From Nostoc linckia FACHB-104 (GTDB taxonomy: Bacteria; Cyanobacteriota; Cyanobacteriia; Cyanobacteriales; Nostocaceae), in the NCBI RefSeq assembly GCF_014696615.1, contig NZ_JACJQJ010000042.1, positions 1-64,000 on the forward strand: a stretch of 64,000 nucleotides of DNA, given 5' to 3'. Each line of letters opens with the position of its first letter. The stretch's first letter is position 1. The notes under the pieces are model-generated. The model saw only the letters and a program-made list of their open reading frames with translations, was not told where the DNA came from and searched no databases. This document shows positions 1-8,469 of this stretch, piece after piece. The position numbers and the translations under genes were made by a program.

Positions 1-52
1 CACCGACTTCTATTACGAATACAAGGCTTTCGGAATCAGATTTAACTAATAC

Positions 53-3000
53 CTATGTACTAGCAATTGGCGATCGCATTGTGCCAGTTGCGTAAGTCCT
101 GTCTAAAAGTGGATTTTGAAAAATACTAATAATACTTGTTAATTCTGCTGTTGTTGGTTGCCAGAGGTAATCATCTATGTTTTTTTGTCCTGCCCTTAAC
201 CAGAGTAGCGCCCAAGCAGCTGTATGAGCAGCAGGATTGCTTCCTTTGAGCATAGTCAGCAGTTTATCTATTATCCCCTTTAAGACAGATTCCGAAACAG
301 ATATTTTTTCTCTAAAAGCGAGTTCCATCACAACTAAAGCCGCACCGATCGCAGTTCGTTCTTGATTCCATGTATTTTTAGAAAGTATCTTCTCAAGCCA
401 TTGCTGGAAGCTACTTTCTTCATTTAGTGCCTGATTCACAGTCGTAACTGCATAAAGACCACCAATGTTGGCTTGATCTGTTATTCTATTTTTTGTGTCT
501 CGCCTGCAAAATTCCTCTAGCATAGAACTGCGTAGCTTCTCTGACCATTGAGATGTACACAGTTCCATAGCAGCAAAATCTACTGTAGTTTGAGGTTCTG
601 AGCTTTCACCATCTTCCTTACCTATTTGCCTAACAAACTTTTGTAAAACCTCCTGTGCCACTTCATCACTAGCATTAGGCTCATCAGCTAAACACAAAGC
701 AGCCATGACTGCACGGGGACGAGCAGTAGTCTGAGGATCTTCTTTTTCAAGCGGTTTGAGGATAGCTCGCAAAACATCGTCTACGTCATCATCATTACAG
801 GATGCTACACAAAGACGTAATGCCTCTCGCCAGTTTTCAGTTACTTCTTCTGTCTCATCTTCAATATTGGCAGCAAGCTGGGCTACATAGTCGGCAAGAG
901 TGAGAGAGCGATTTCGTTTAGGAAAATGACCTTGCACCAGCGCCAATCCTGCTAAGTATTCTTGAAAAGTCAGGTGACGAAACTCAAATACAGGAGTGTC
1001 TCTGCCATTATGTGGAATAATACCCGCTTCCACTAAAATCCCTGTGCGACTTTCTAACAAATTCAGAAATTCTTTAGGTGTGTGCTTTTTGACTTCATGA
1101 AGATTGGGATATTCTTTCCGAAATTGTGTAAATAACTTGATTATTTCATCTTGGCGAAGTTGCTGTACTCCCTCATAACACATGGCATAAGCAATGTACT
1201 CTAATTGCGGTAACGCTTCATCCTCATCTATGGGTTCGTCTACTTCAGAGCGCCAATTTAGTAGTACATCTACTGCTTGTGCATACAATTTGTGCCGACG
1301 AGTCGGTAGTTTACCAACTTTACGCTTCACCAGCGCCATTGTTGTCAGCAGCATAGGATTACCAGTGAGACGCTCAATCCTTTCCGCACTGTGAATGTCT
1401 TTAATTAATTCTATTTTTGCCTTTTCTCGTCGCTCTGGTAATTCCGTAATGTCACACCAGCGACTTGCAAAGTCGTCTTTATCTTCTTTAGTCAGTTCTG
1501 CTACCGTAACGTGTTCAAACTGTCGCCCTATACGGTAACGCATTTCCCGATAGCCAACAATACGGGAAGTAACAATAATCGGAGCTTGTTTGTACGCATC
1601 AGAAATCTTTTCAATCTGTTGGCATAATGTAGCGCGTAAACGTGGATTTGTAATTTCATCTAAGCCATCTATCAGTAATAAGGCCGTACCCTGTTGAAGT
1701 TTTTGTTTTAAAATACTGCGTAAAGCGGTGCATTCAGCCTCGCTCATCTCAGCTTTACGCAAAGTGTAACCCAATATATCGTCTAAAGAACCGCGAAGGC
1801 TGGTTTCATCAAGATCTCGACAACGGATAATAATCGGTAGCCAATCCTCATCTGGAAGTGTAGATACGTCTGGCAAATCCTTCCAGTCTGGATCTTGTTT
1901 GAGCCGCAGCAAATAAGCTGTAGTAATCCAACGCACCATCGTAGTTTTACCTGCGCCTGGATCTCCCAACACAACCAGACGTTTAGCCTTAGCCAGTCTC
2001 TGTCCAATTGAAGCCCGTTCACTTGTTTCTTCTTCGTCTATGTCTTCAATACTCCAGCCTACTCTTTTACGCTGTTTTGCAATGCGATACTTTTCAATTG
2101 CTTCCAATGCCGCTTCATCAACTTCAGTATTAGAAGCAATTTCTACTTGAACGCGGAGTGCCACGTAAAGCCGACGTAGTAAAAGTTTTTGGGTAGCTAT
2201 ATGCCGATCTGACTCTGGCAGGTTAGCTAAGTCAATAATGTCACAAGACTCTAAAGCAAGTTCTCGGTAACGCTGCTCTGCATCATTTCCACCTTTTATA
2301 TAATCTGGAGATGCTTCCAATGGATAATATTTCTTCAGAGCATTAATTAAATCTTGTGTTGCTTTTGTAGGAGCTTGCCAATATTGAGCAATACATTCAT
2401 CAAATGCCAATGTCTCTACATCAGCTTCTTCATCCATTTGTACGCAAAAAACACGCATTCGATAATTACTTCTTGCAGCGTAAACAATCTGGCGCGCCCA
2501 CTTGGTTCCTAATGCTTTAATAGTTCCACAAAGTACTACCGGACTACCACTACTCAAAGCCTTGGAAGCTTCTGCAAGGAAAGATTCTCCCACCATTACC
2601 GTCCCGCGATGGGCAACTTCATAGCCAGCATTGCGAATAGGTTCTGCTAATTTTTCCGCTAACTCGTCTTCTCCCTTAGCATGGGCAATCACAACTTGCT
2701 GATGTAGAGTATCGGCCACTCTAGAAATAGTTTTTTTATTTTCAACATTATTGGCGGTAGCCTTATTTTGAATAATTTTACCTTCCTGCTGATCTTCAAA
2801 TAAACTTGATAGAGCAGGTACATCTCCCCAGTTTTCTTGTTTAGTAATATCAATACTGCTTTTATTTTGCTCTTGTATTGGCTGATTGCTTAAAGATAGT
2901 TCTGATATATTTTTTTGATAACCTGCTTTTTCAAGTAAGCCGGGTACATCTTCCCAATATCTAATTTCTACATTTTGCTGTCCTTCTGAATTTAATAAAT

Positions 3001-3247
3001 CCACGACATATCTGTACACTGTTTTAGATAAAGCATCACTGACTGTACCTTGCCCTACACCACGTTTATCGGCAATTTCTTGAGGACTATTTCTGCATAG
3101 CAACCCTCTTAGATGACACTTTTCTACTGGTGTCAGTATTTTTCTTCCTACCCCATCCTTGACTTTGGCTAAATCTTTATATAAGCGTTCTGTATCCCAG
3201 TCCTTAGATTCTTCTATAAAAAGAGTGTTGTCTTTCTTTGGGGACAT
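53..3247 (-). CDS. HTH / TIR-like / NACHT NTPase (bacterial NLR-type protein)
   Basis: A 1064-residue multidomain STAND ATPase. Residues about 35-85 form a helix-turn-helix (EIADKRGVGQGTVSDAL) like the N-terminal HTH of cyanobacterial vWA-MoxR-associated and NB-ARC proteins. Residues about 183-310 look like a TIR fold (QQVVIAHAKGEDELAEKL, then SPVVLCGT). The NACHT module has Walker A GDPGAGKTT at 428-436, Walker B LLLIDGLDE at 523-531, a sensor-like IIVTSR near 557 and the NACHT-type FRHLTFQEYLAGLAL at 756-770. The remainder is helical and HEAT-like, a plausible sensor. The usual TIR catalytic Glu, four residues after the conserved Trp (W250), is Ile, so NADase activity is doubtful. Bacterial NACHT proteins are known anti-phage sensors; that role here is inferred. 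Divergent from the pentapeptide gene. ATG start. Confidence 0.85.
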   Translation of the reverse strand: MSPKKDNTLFIEESKDWDTERLYKDLAKVKDGVGRKILTPVEKCHLRGLLCRNSPQEIADKRGVGQGTVSDALSKTVYRYVVDLLNSEGQQNVEIRYWEDVPGLLEKAGYQKNISELSLSNQPIQEQNKSSIDITKQENWGDVPALSSLFEDQQEGKIIQNKATANNVENKKTISRVADTLHQQVVIAHAKGEDELAEKLAEPIRNAGYEVAHRGTVMVGESFLAEASKALSSGSPVVLCGTIKALGTKWARQIVYAARSNYRMRVFCVQMDEEADVETLAFDECIAQYWQAPTKATQDLINALKKYYPLEASPDYIKGGNDAEQRYRELALESCDIIDLANLPESDRHIATQKLLLRRLYVALRVQVEIASNTEVDEAALEAIEKYRIAKQRKRVGWSIEDIDEEETSERASIGQRLAKAKRLVVLGDPGAGKTTMVRWITTAYLLRLKQDPDWKDLPDVSTLPDEDWLPIIIRCRDLDETSLRGSLDDILGYTLRKAEMSEAECTALRSILKQKLQQGTALLLIDGLDEITNPRLRATLCQQIEKISDAYKQAPIIVTSRIVGYREMRYRIGRQFEHVTVAELTKEDKDDFASRWCDITELPERREKAKIELIKDIHSAERIERLTGNPMLLTTMALVKRKVGKLPTRRHKLYAQAVDVLLNWRSEVDEPIDEDEALPQLEYIAYAMCYEGVQQLRQDEIIKLFTQFRKEYPNLHEVKKHTPKEFLNLLESRTGILVEAGIIPHNGRDTPVFEFRHLTFQEYLAGLALVQGHFPKRNRSLTLADYVAQLAANIEDETEEVTENWREALRLCVASCNDDDVDDVLRAILKPLEKEDPQTTARPRAVMAALCLADEPNASDEVAQEVLQKFVRQIGKEDGESSEPQTTVDFAAMELCTSQWSEKLRSSMLEEFCRRDTKNRITDQANIGGLYAVTTVNQALNEESSFQQWLEKILSKNTWNQERTAIGAALVVMELAFREKISVSESVLKGIIDKLLTMLKGSNPAAHTAAWALLWLRAGQKNIDDYLWQPTTAELTSIISIFQNPLLDRTYATGTMRSPIAST

Positions 3248-3417
3248 TGCTGTACTAATTAAATTCCTAATCTAAATCCTAATAGTTTTCCTTATGATAC
3301 TTCAACGCCCGTGAAAATACATAAGGGTTTTGATGTGGAGACTAATATTTTTGATTTCCTTATGCTAGAGGCATCTGATGTTTCAAAAACATAGGCAAGC
3401 AAGAACACAGGAGTTAT

Positions 3418-4047
3418 ATGCCTCAAAATACCTTTAGTAATTTATCTCACATGGATTTAAGTGGTTACAATATGAGTAATCGTGATCTGAGCAACTGTAA
3501 TTTAATAGGTGTTCAACTTAATGGCAGCAATTTGAGGAATACGAAGCTGAACGGTGCTAAATTGCAAGATTCTCAACTACGTGGATCTGATTTAAAAGAT
3601 GCCAAATTGTGTGGCGTACAATTATCTGATGCTGACCTGAGCGGTTCTGACTTACGTGGGGCAGATTTAACTGGCGCTGACTTAAGACGTGCTAACTTGA
3701 CAAACACAAAGCTAGACGATGCTAAATTAGACGGTGCCAATGTTCAAGGTGCTGTATTTCAAGCTAGTACCGGACTCACTAAAGATATAAAACAGGCTCT
3801 GAAAAATCGAGGTGCAGATTTTAAGAATACTTCTGTAGTTAAGCTCAATTCTCTGGATATCAAGTGGTGGATACAATATGTACTTGTCCCGCTTGTTGTT
3901 GCTTTAATAGGAGGTGGTGGCATTGTAGTAACTATGATTAATGCCTCAAAGACTGAAGAACCACCCAAACATACACCTACCGTTCAACCTACAAATCAAG
4001 CAACTCCATTACCAAAGTCGATATCTACCATTAAATCTAAGAAGTAA
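3418..4047 (+). CDS. pentapeptide-repeat protein with C-terminal membrane anchor
   Basis: 209 residues. About 20 pentapeptide repeats of the A(D/N)Lxx type run from residue 9 to 116 and should form a right-handed quadrilateral beta helix. They are followed by the motif TGLTKDIKQALKNRGA, which often closes cyanobacterial pentapeptide proteins. A single strong transmembrane segment lies at about 150-174, followed by a Pro/Thr-rich polar tail of 35 residues. The protein is therefore probably an anchored repeat scaffold; its molecular role is unknown. It is divergent from the NACHT gene across 170 bp, so the two may share control. A TATGCT at 3361 could be a -10 element. GGAG in the sequence before ATG is a reasonable ribosome site. 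Confidence 0.85.
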   Translation: MPQNTFSNLSHMDLSGYNMSNRDLSNCNLIGVQLNGSNLRNTKLNGAKLQDSQLRGSDLKDAKLCGVQLSDADLSGSDLRGADLTGADLRRANLTNTKLDDAKLDGANVQGAVFQASTGLTKDIKQALKNRGADFKNTSVVKLNSLDIKWWIQYVLVPLVVALIGGGGIVVTMINASKTEEPPKHTPTVQPTNQATPLPKSISTIKSKK

Positions 4048-4481
4048 GTAGGTAAGCGCAATTATTTGTAAGATGCGATCGCCTCTTCACAAAACATAAA
4101 ACCCTTTAACAGCATGGGTTAAATCACACTAACCTATCTTAAGTTTAATTTAACCCACTTACTTAGCGCTATGATGAGCGATCGCACCCTCACCCCAAAA
4201 AGTGCGATCGCAACTTCCTCACGCTGACAATCAAAAACTACCATAAAGCTAGCATCAGGTATAAGTTGACGTAACCGTTGCAAATGGCCATCTGCATCAG
4301 ACCGAGTGCAAAATCTCGCAACAGTGCTGGCTGAAGACACATAGTTTTAACTCACTCCCTGCTTGTGGTCGAAGTTGGTTTACTAAAGAAGAATTCAGAC
4401 GATCGCCCTCCTTAATTCCCAAGTGCGATCACCATATACTGGGGTATTCTTACCTCAAAACAAAACATAAGATACAGTGAA
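4048..4481. other. gene-free stretch with HIP1-like sites and a possible remnant
   Basis: 434 bases between the pentapeptide and membrane-protein genes. It holds several GCGATCGC-type or near-HIP1 sites and no convincing intact gene. One minus-strand segment looks like a coding remnant and is listed separately. Confidence 0.5.
4134..4340 (-). pseudogene. possible remnant of a SPOR-like C-terminal domain
   Basis: A 68-codon minus-strand frame opening with GTG. Its first part (TVARFCTRSDADGHLQRLRQ, then IPDASFMVVFD) has the alternating pattern of a SPOR-like or similar small C-terminal domain seen at the ends of longer cyanobacterial proteins. The rest degenerates through HIP1 sites. No ribosome site is visible and a stop lies just upstream in frame. 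It is more likely a fragment than a working gene, but a small real protein cannot be excluded. Confidence 0.25.
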
Positions 4482-5042
4482 ATGAAATATATCAAACGTC
4501 ACGTTAAAGGGATAAAACTCTTTGTCGAGGTTGCTTTTTTAATAGCCCTATTTCTGTTTGGACTTTTCCTCGATTATAAATTAGCTGCTTCCTTGTTCTG
4601 GCAGTTTTACTTATTGATGACTGTTTTAGCCTTAATCTTACTCTTGCCAGTATACTTACAATCTCGGCATCAACAACAATTGTGGCTTTTTCTCGGTTTC
4701 AATATCAGTCTATTAGCTCTGCACTTTTTGACTCTCAGTCCTGTAAAATCCTTCACAAAGTTTTATCTTGACATTCAAAATGGTATGACAATTCCGGAGG
4801 TTCAAAGCTTATTTAACCAGCATTTTCCAAAAGGGGGAAAATTTCGTCAACCGGAATGGGAACTACGTTATGGACATAATGGTGTGCTTGCAAATCGTGA
4901 CCCTGCTGAAAAAGGCTTAGCTATACCTGACCAAAATCTACATTACATTCTTGACCTAAGCGATGGTCGTTACAATGCGGAATGGGTGACTGTTTATTTT
5001 AAGGATGGCAAAGTCTTAGGAACTGAGTATTCGCCCGATTGA
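4482..5042 (+). CDS. small three-helix membrane protein of unknown function
   Basis: 186 residues. Three hydrophobic helices lie at about 13-30, 38-58 and 66-85, followed by a soluble C-terminal domain of about 95 residues (YLDIQNGMTIPEVQSLFNQH, later LHYILDLSDGRYNAEWVTVY). The Gln/Pro-rich amphipathic start of this domain and its ending in beta strands resemble small lipoprotein-like SmpA/BamE or DUF folds, but I do not recognise the family. It stands alone with long gaps on both sides. There is no strong ribosome site before the ATG. Confidence 0.7.
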   Translation: MKYIKRHVKGIKLFVEVAFLIALFLFGLFLDYKLAASLFWQFYLLMTVLALILLLPVYLQSRHQQQLWLFLGFNISLLALHFLTLSPVKSFTKFYLDIQNGMTIPEVQSLFNQHFPKGGKFRQPEWELRYGHNGVLANRDPAEKGLAIPDQNLHYILDLSDGRYNAEWVTVYFKDGKVLGTEYSPD

Positions 5043-5840
5043 TTCCGATTTGTCGAACTCATGTTAACAATTCAGGCGATCGCTTGAGTTTCTGATGAGA
5101 AATTTTTGTATTCGCTTGTCAATATTTAGCGCTTTGAATAACCCCCAATGCTTGTAGAAGAGAGGTAAATTCAGGCGATCGCACCCTTCATTTCTCAGTA
5201 CGTAAACACATTTGCTGAGTGTTATTGCAGACTAGTGTATTGTGACCAGGGATGTTATCTAAGGACAAAGATAATAACTTATATATATTGACATTTTTAC
5301 TTTTTTATGAATAACTATTTCTGATACACAAAATATAAAAATTGTCAATTATTTTTTTAAGGGCTATAAAAAGTTAGCAATAGCTCGATTAAAAACTTGG
5401 TAAACACAACTCTTATCTATTGCACTCTACCAAGATACGAACATTTATATATTTACCTTGCAGCTATCCGTTGAGATACTGAGAACAAGCATTCAAATTA
5501 TTGGTTCGCAAAAGAATTGTTTAGCAAAGTTAGTGTGATAAATACTCAACCAACCATTATCTATGATGTTTCCACAGCAAACACAATTCATCTAGACCTA
5601 TAGACAGGGTTTCTAAAAACATTCTCTGAAAATTATAGGCTGGCTATTGAACCCTATCTGTTAACAACATGGTTCTCTAACCTGAATTGGTTTCCACAAA
5701 TTTTCAATTAATTTTTACTAGTCAGGGTCAGCTATTTTTGGGTTGCTACAAGGTCTATTACACAAAGCTATAACAACCGAAAACTCTTGTAAGCAAGCAT
5801 CTCCACTATTAACCTTCACTTTCTTCAAAGAATTAGTTCT
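5043..5840. other. gene-free AT-rich stretch upstream of the PEP-CTERM gene
   Basis: About 800 bases with no supported reading frame. HIP1-like sites occur near 5070 and 5175, and the rest is AT-rich. It presumably carries the promoter and a long leader of the PEP-CTERM gene. No RNA gene is recognised. Confidence 0.5.
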
Positions 5841-6602
5841 ATGGCAACCTTAAATTTCCTGACAAAATTCTCCGTTGCGATTACTGCTACCACAGCGCTA
5901 GGGTTTTTTGCTTCTTCAGCTAATGCCTTATCCCTAACAGGTTCTTCTGGTACCTGGAGTAATCCAGTGGGTGGAAGTAACATCAAATATCAAACTGTAG
6001 GTACAGGTGTACCTCAAGAAAATCAGATACGTTGGGGAAAAGATGTAGGCAATGGTCAGAGTGGATTAGGGTTTAAAGGAGTTGGCTCAGTAGACTTCGA
6101 TGTCAATACGGTATTTCAAATTGGGTCTCTGACACACTATAACAATGCGATCGCTGCTGGAACAGCCGCCTCAAAAGTAGATCTTGGACTCAAGTTAAAC
6201 TTTAATAGCTTACCGATAACATCACAGACCTTTAACTTTAGCTTTAATATTGACGAAACGCTAAACTCTGGCAAATGTGCTTATGGGAGCAACAGTCAGG
6301 GCTGCGCTGATAAAATTACCTTTTCTACCCCAAAGAACTTCAACACCTTTAGTATTGCTGGTGTAGACTATACTTTACAGCTGCTAGGATTTAGAGAAAA
6401 ACCTACTAGCACTACTGTAACTAATTTTATTTCACAAGAAGGTCGTAGTAACTCGGCTTTCCTTTACGCTAAGATTACCGCTGTTCCACCAAAAAGAGTT
6501 CCTGAGTCTAGCTCTGCTTTAGGTGTAGTTGCCTTTGGTGCTTTAGCTGCTAGTTCTATGCTGAATCAAAAACAGCGAGTCAAAGCAACAGCCAAGGTAT
6601 AA
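5841..6602 (+). CDS. THxN-family PEP-CTERM surface protein
   Basis: 253 residues. A Sec signal peptide occupies about 1-29 (hydrophobic core AITATTALGFFASSANA). A beta-rich extracellular domain contains the Thr-His-x-Asn motif (SLTHYNNAI) that names the THxN family (choice-of-anchor K type). A C-terminal sorting signal has VPESSSALG, a hydrophobic stretch, and a basic tail with KQR. In the family the PEP-type tail is processed by an exosortase/archaeosortase-like enzyme at the membrane; none is encoded in this window. A Cys pair near residues 147 and 154 could form a disulfide. Likely exported or surface-associated; its binding partner is unknown. Confidence 0.85.
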   Translation: MATLNFLTKFSVAITATTALGFFASSANALSLTGSSGTWSNPVGGSNIKYQTVGTGVPQENQIRWGKDVGNGQSGLGFKGVGSVDFDVNTVFQIGSLTHYNNAIAAGTAASKVDLGLKLNFNSLPITSQTFNFSFNIDETLNSGKCAYGSNSQGCADKITFSTPKNFNTFSIAGVDYTLQLLGFREKPTSTTVTNFISQEGRSNSAFLYAKITAVPPKRVPESSSALGVVAFGALAASSMLNQKQRVKATAKV

Positions 6603-6798
6603 GTTCATCAATTTCAGTTATTGCCAACCTGTTATTTTTACAGCTGTTTCTTACAAAGTAAGAGGCAGCAATTTTTTATTTGAAGCTTCTTAGCTAAGTT
6701 AGCTAAAAACTGGGAATAATATAATAGCGATTTTTATGCAGTTAATCTGCGAATAGATTAGTATAAATTATTCTAATTGCCCTTCACATTAAGTCACT

Positions 6799-8250
6799 AT
6801 GAAAGATATTCAGGGAGGATTAAAATTTGTTGAACAACTAATTTATGCCAAGACTGGAAAATCTCTAACGGATATTCAAAAAGCAGTCCTGCAAGAATCT
6901 TGGGATGGGCAAAGAAAGACTTATAACCAGATTGCCGAAGAATTCCAATATTCTGCAAGTTATATTAAACAAACTGTAGCCCCGCAATTATGGAAACTGC
7001 TATCGGAAGTCCTAGGGGAAAAAGTCAATAAAACTAATATTCATGCTGTAATTGAAAGGCGACGGGCAAATCAAACTTCTACTAGAAGTCAAAACTTAAT
7101 TGAAAGATTGAGAAAGCGATTAGAGCCTTATTATACTGGGCAGTTACAGTATGTTACTTTAGAAACAATTGAAAATACTTCATTCAAAAACCATACTAAA
7201 CCACTGTCTGCAGCTACACAATTAATTATAGAAAGTTATCAAAAGACTGTAGAGTTAGAACTACCAAAAGGCTACGTACCTTTAAATTCTGCTTTTTACA
7301 TTGAGCGAATTCCTAATGAACGTAGATGTTATGAGGAAATTATCAATGCAGGATCTCTAATTCAGATTAAAGCACCAAGACAAATGGGTAAAACCTCTGT
7401 CATGGTTAGAGTTTTGGCTCACGCAGTTACCCTAGGTTATCAAACTGTCAGCTTGAATTTTTTACAAGCAGATAAGAAAATTTTGACTGACTTAAATAAA
7501 TTATTGCGCTGGGTGTGTGCCAATATTACCCATAAACTCAAGCTCAAAAATAAGCTAGATGATTACTGGGATGAAGATTTAGGTAGTAAAGCAAACTGCA
7601 CGCTTTATTTACAAGAATACCTGCTCCCGCAAATAGAAAATCCTCTAGTATTGGCTTTAGATGAAGTCAACGAGATTTTTGAGTATCCTGAAATTGCTCA
7701 AGATTTTTTATGTCTTTTACGTTCTTGGCATGAGGACGCTAAAGATAGTGAAATATGGCAGAAACTTCGACTAATAGTAAGTAACTCTACACAATTTTAT
7801 ATTCCATTAAGTATTGCTCCATTTCAGGTGGGTTTTTCAGTGCAGCTGCGCTCATTTAACTGGGAGCAAGTACAAGATTTAGCACAGCGTCATCAACTTA
7901 ATATCTCAATAGGCAATTTAGCTGAACTTATGTGGCTGGTAGCTGGTCATCCTTATCTGCTACGTGTAGCTTTTTACCATCTAGCACACCAAGATTTAAC
8001 TTGGGAACAACTGATACAAACTGCAGCTTCCAATACAGGAATTTATAGCGAATATCTTCACCAACACTTGTGGTATTTACAACAGCATCCAGAACTAGCA
8101 GCAGCTTTTGAGCAAGTACTGCAGGCAAAAGCACCAATAGAATTAGAGCCAGTACAGGCTTTTAAGTTACACAGTATGGGTTTGGTAAATATGCTAAATA
8201 ATCAGGTGATGATTAGTTGCGATTTATATCAGCGTTATTTTGGTAGATAA
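6799..8250 (+). CDS. HTH-AAA-like ATPase (AAA_35 type)
   Basis: 483 residues. An N-terminal HTH at about 25-75 (TYNQIAEEFQYSASYIKQTV) is of the vWA-MoxR-associated kind, comparable to the N-terminus of the NACHT protein at the left end. A basic linker follows. The ATPase has a P-loop variant APRQMGKTS at 192-200 and Walker B LVLALDEVNEIF at 283-294, typical of the cyanobacterial AAA-like domain often paired with effector or signalling modules. GHPYLLRVAFYHLA near 383 matches the lid region of that family. No C-terminal effector or WD40 domain follows, so this is the short form. Function is unknown; signalling or conflict roles are inferred from architecture. An inverted repeat overlaps its stop codon. 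Confidence 0.8.
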   Translation: MKDIQGGLKFVEQLIYAKTGKSLTDIQKAVLQESWDGQRKTYNQIAEEFQYSASYIKQTVAPQLWKLLSEVLGEKVNKTNIHAVIERRRANQTSTRSQNLIERLRKRLEPYYTGQLQYVTLETIENTSFKNHTKPLSAATQLIIESYQKTVELELPKGYVPLNSAFYIERIPNERRCYEEIINAGSLIQIKAPRQMGKTSVMVRVLAHAVTLGYQTVSLNFLQADKKILTDLNKLLRWVCANITHKLKLKNKLDDYWDEDLGSKANCTLYLQEYLLPQIENPLVLALDEVNEIFEYPEIAQDFLCLLRSWHEDAKDSEIWQKLRLIVSNSTQFYIPLSIAPFQVGFSVQLRSFNWEQVQDLAQRHQLNISIGNLAELMWLVAGHPYLLRVAFYHLAHQDLTWEQLIQTAASNTGIYSEYLHQHLWYLQQHPELAAAFEQVLQAKAPIELEPVQAFKLHSMGLVNMLNNQVMISCDLYQRYFGR

Positions 8251-8295
8251 TTATTTTATTATCAATTTTAATTCGGTAATAAAATAATTATACTG
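8249..8295 (+). terminator. inverted repeat at the end of the AAA-like gene
   Basis: A perfect 13-bp inverted repeat (8249-8261 with 8277-8289) made only of A and T, overlapping the stop codon. It could act as a weak terminator or an mRNA end stabiliser. The lack of G/C makes a strong intrinsic terminator unlikely. Confidence 0.4.
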
Positions 8296-8469
8296 CACAA
8301 ATCTCTAACTTGATAAAGTTTTATTTTAAATAATGTGGCTAATAGTAGTGGATTATCGCATTAATTATGAGAAATTGATAAGTTATTATTTATGACTTTA
8401 CCTCTATATTTATAAGAGCTAAGTTACTAAATCTGAACTCATTAAAATTAATGCGATAAAGTACACTTG

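Noticed and set aside
53-3247. classical NADase TIR effector
   Set aside because: The catalytic Glu position is Ile in the visible alignment, so I call it TIR-like only.
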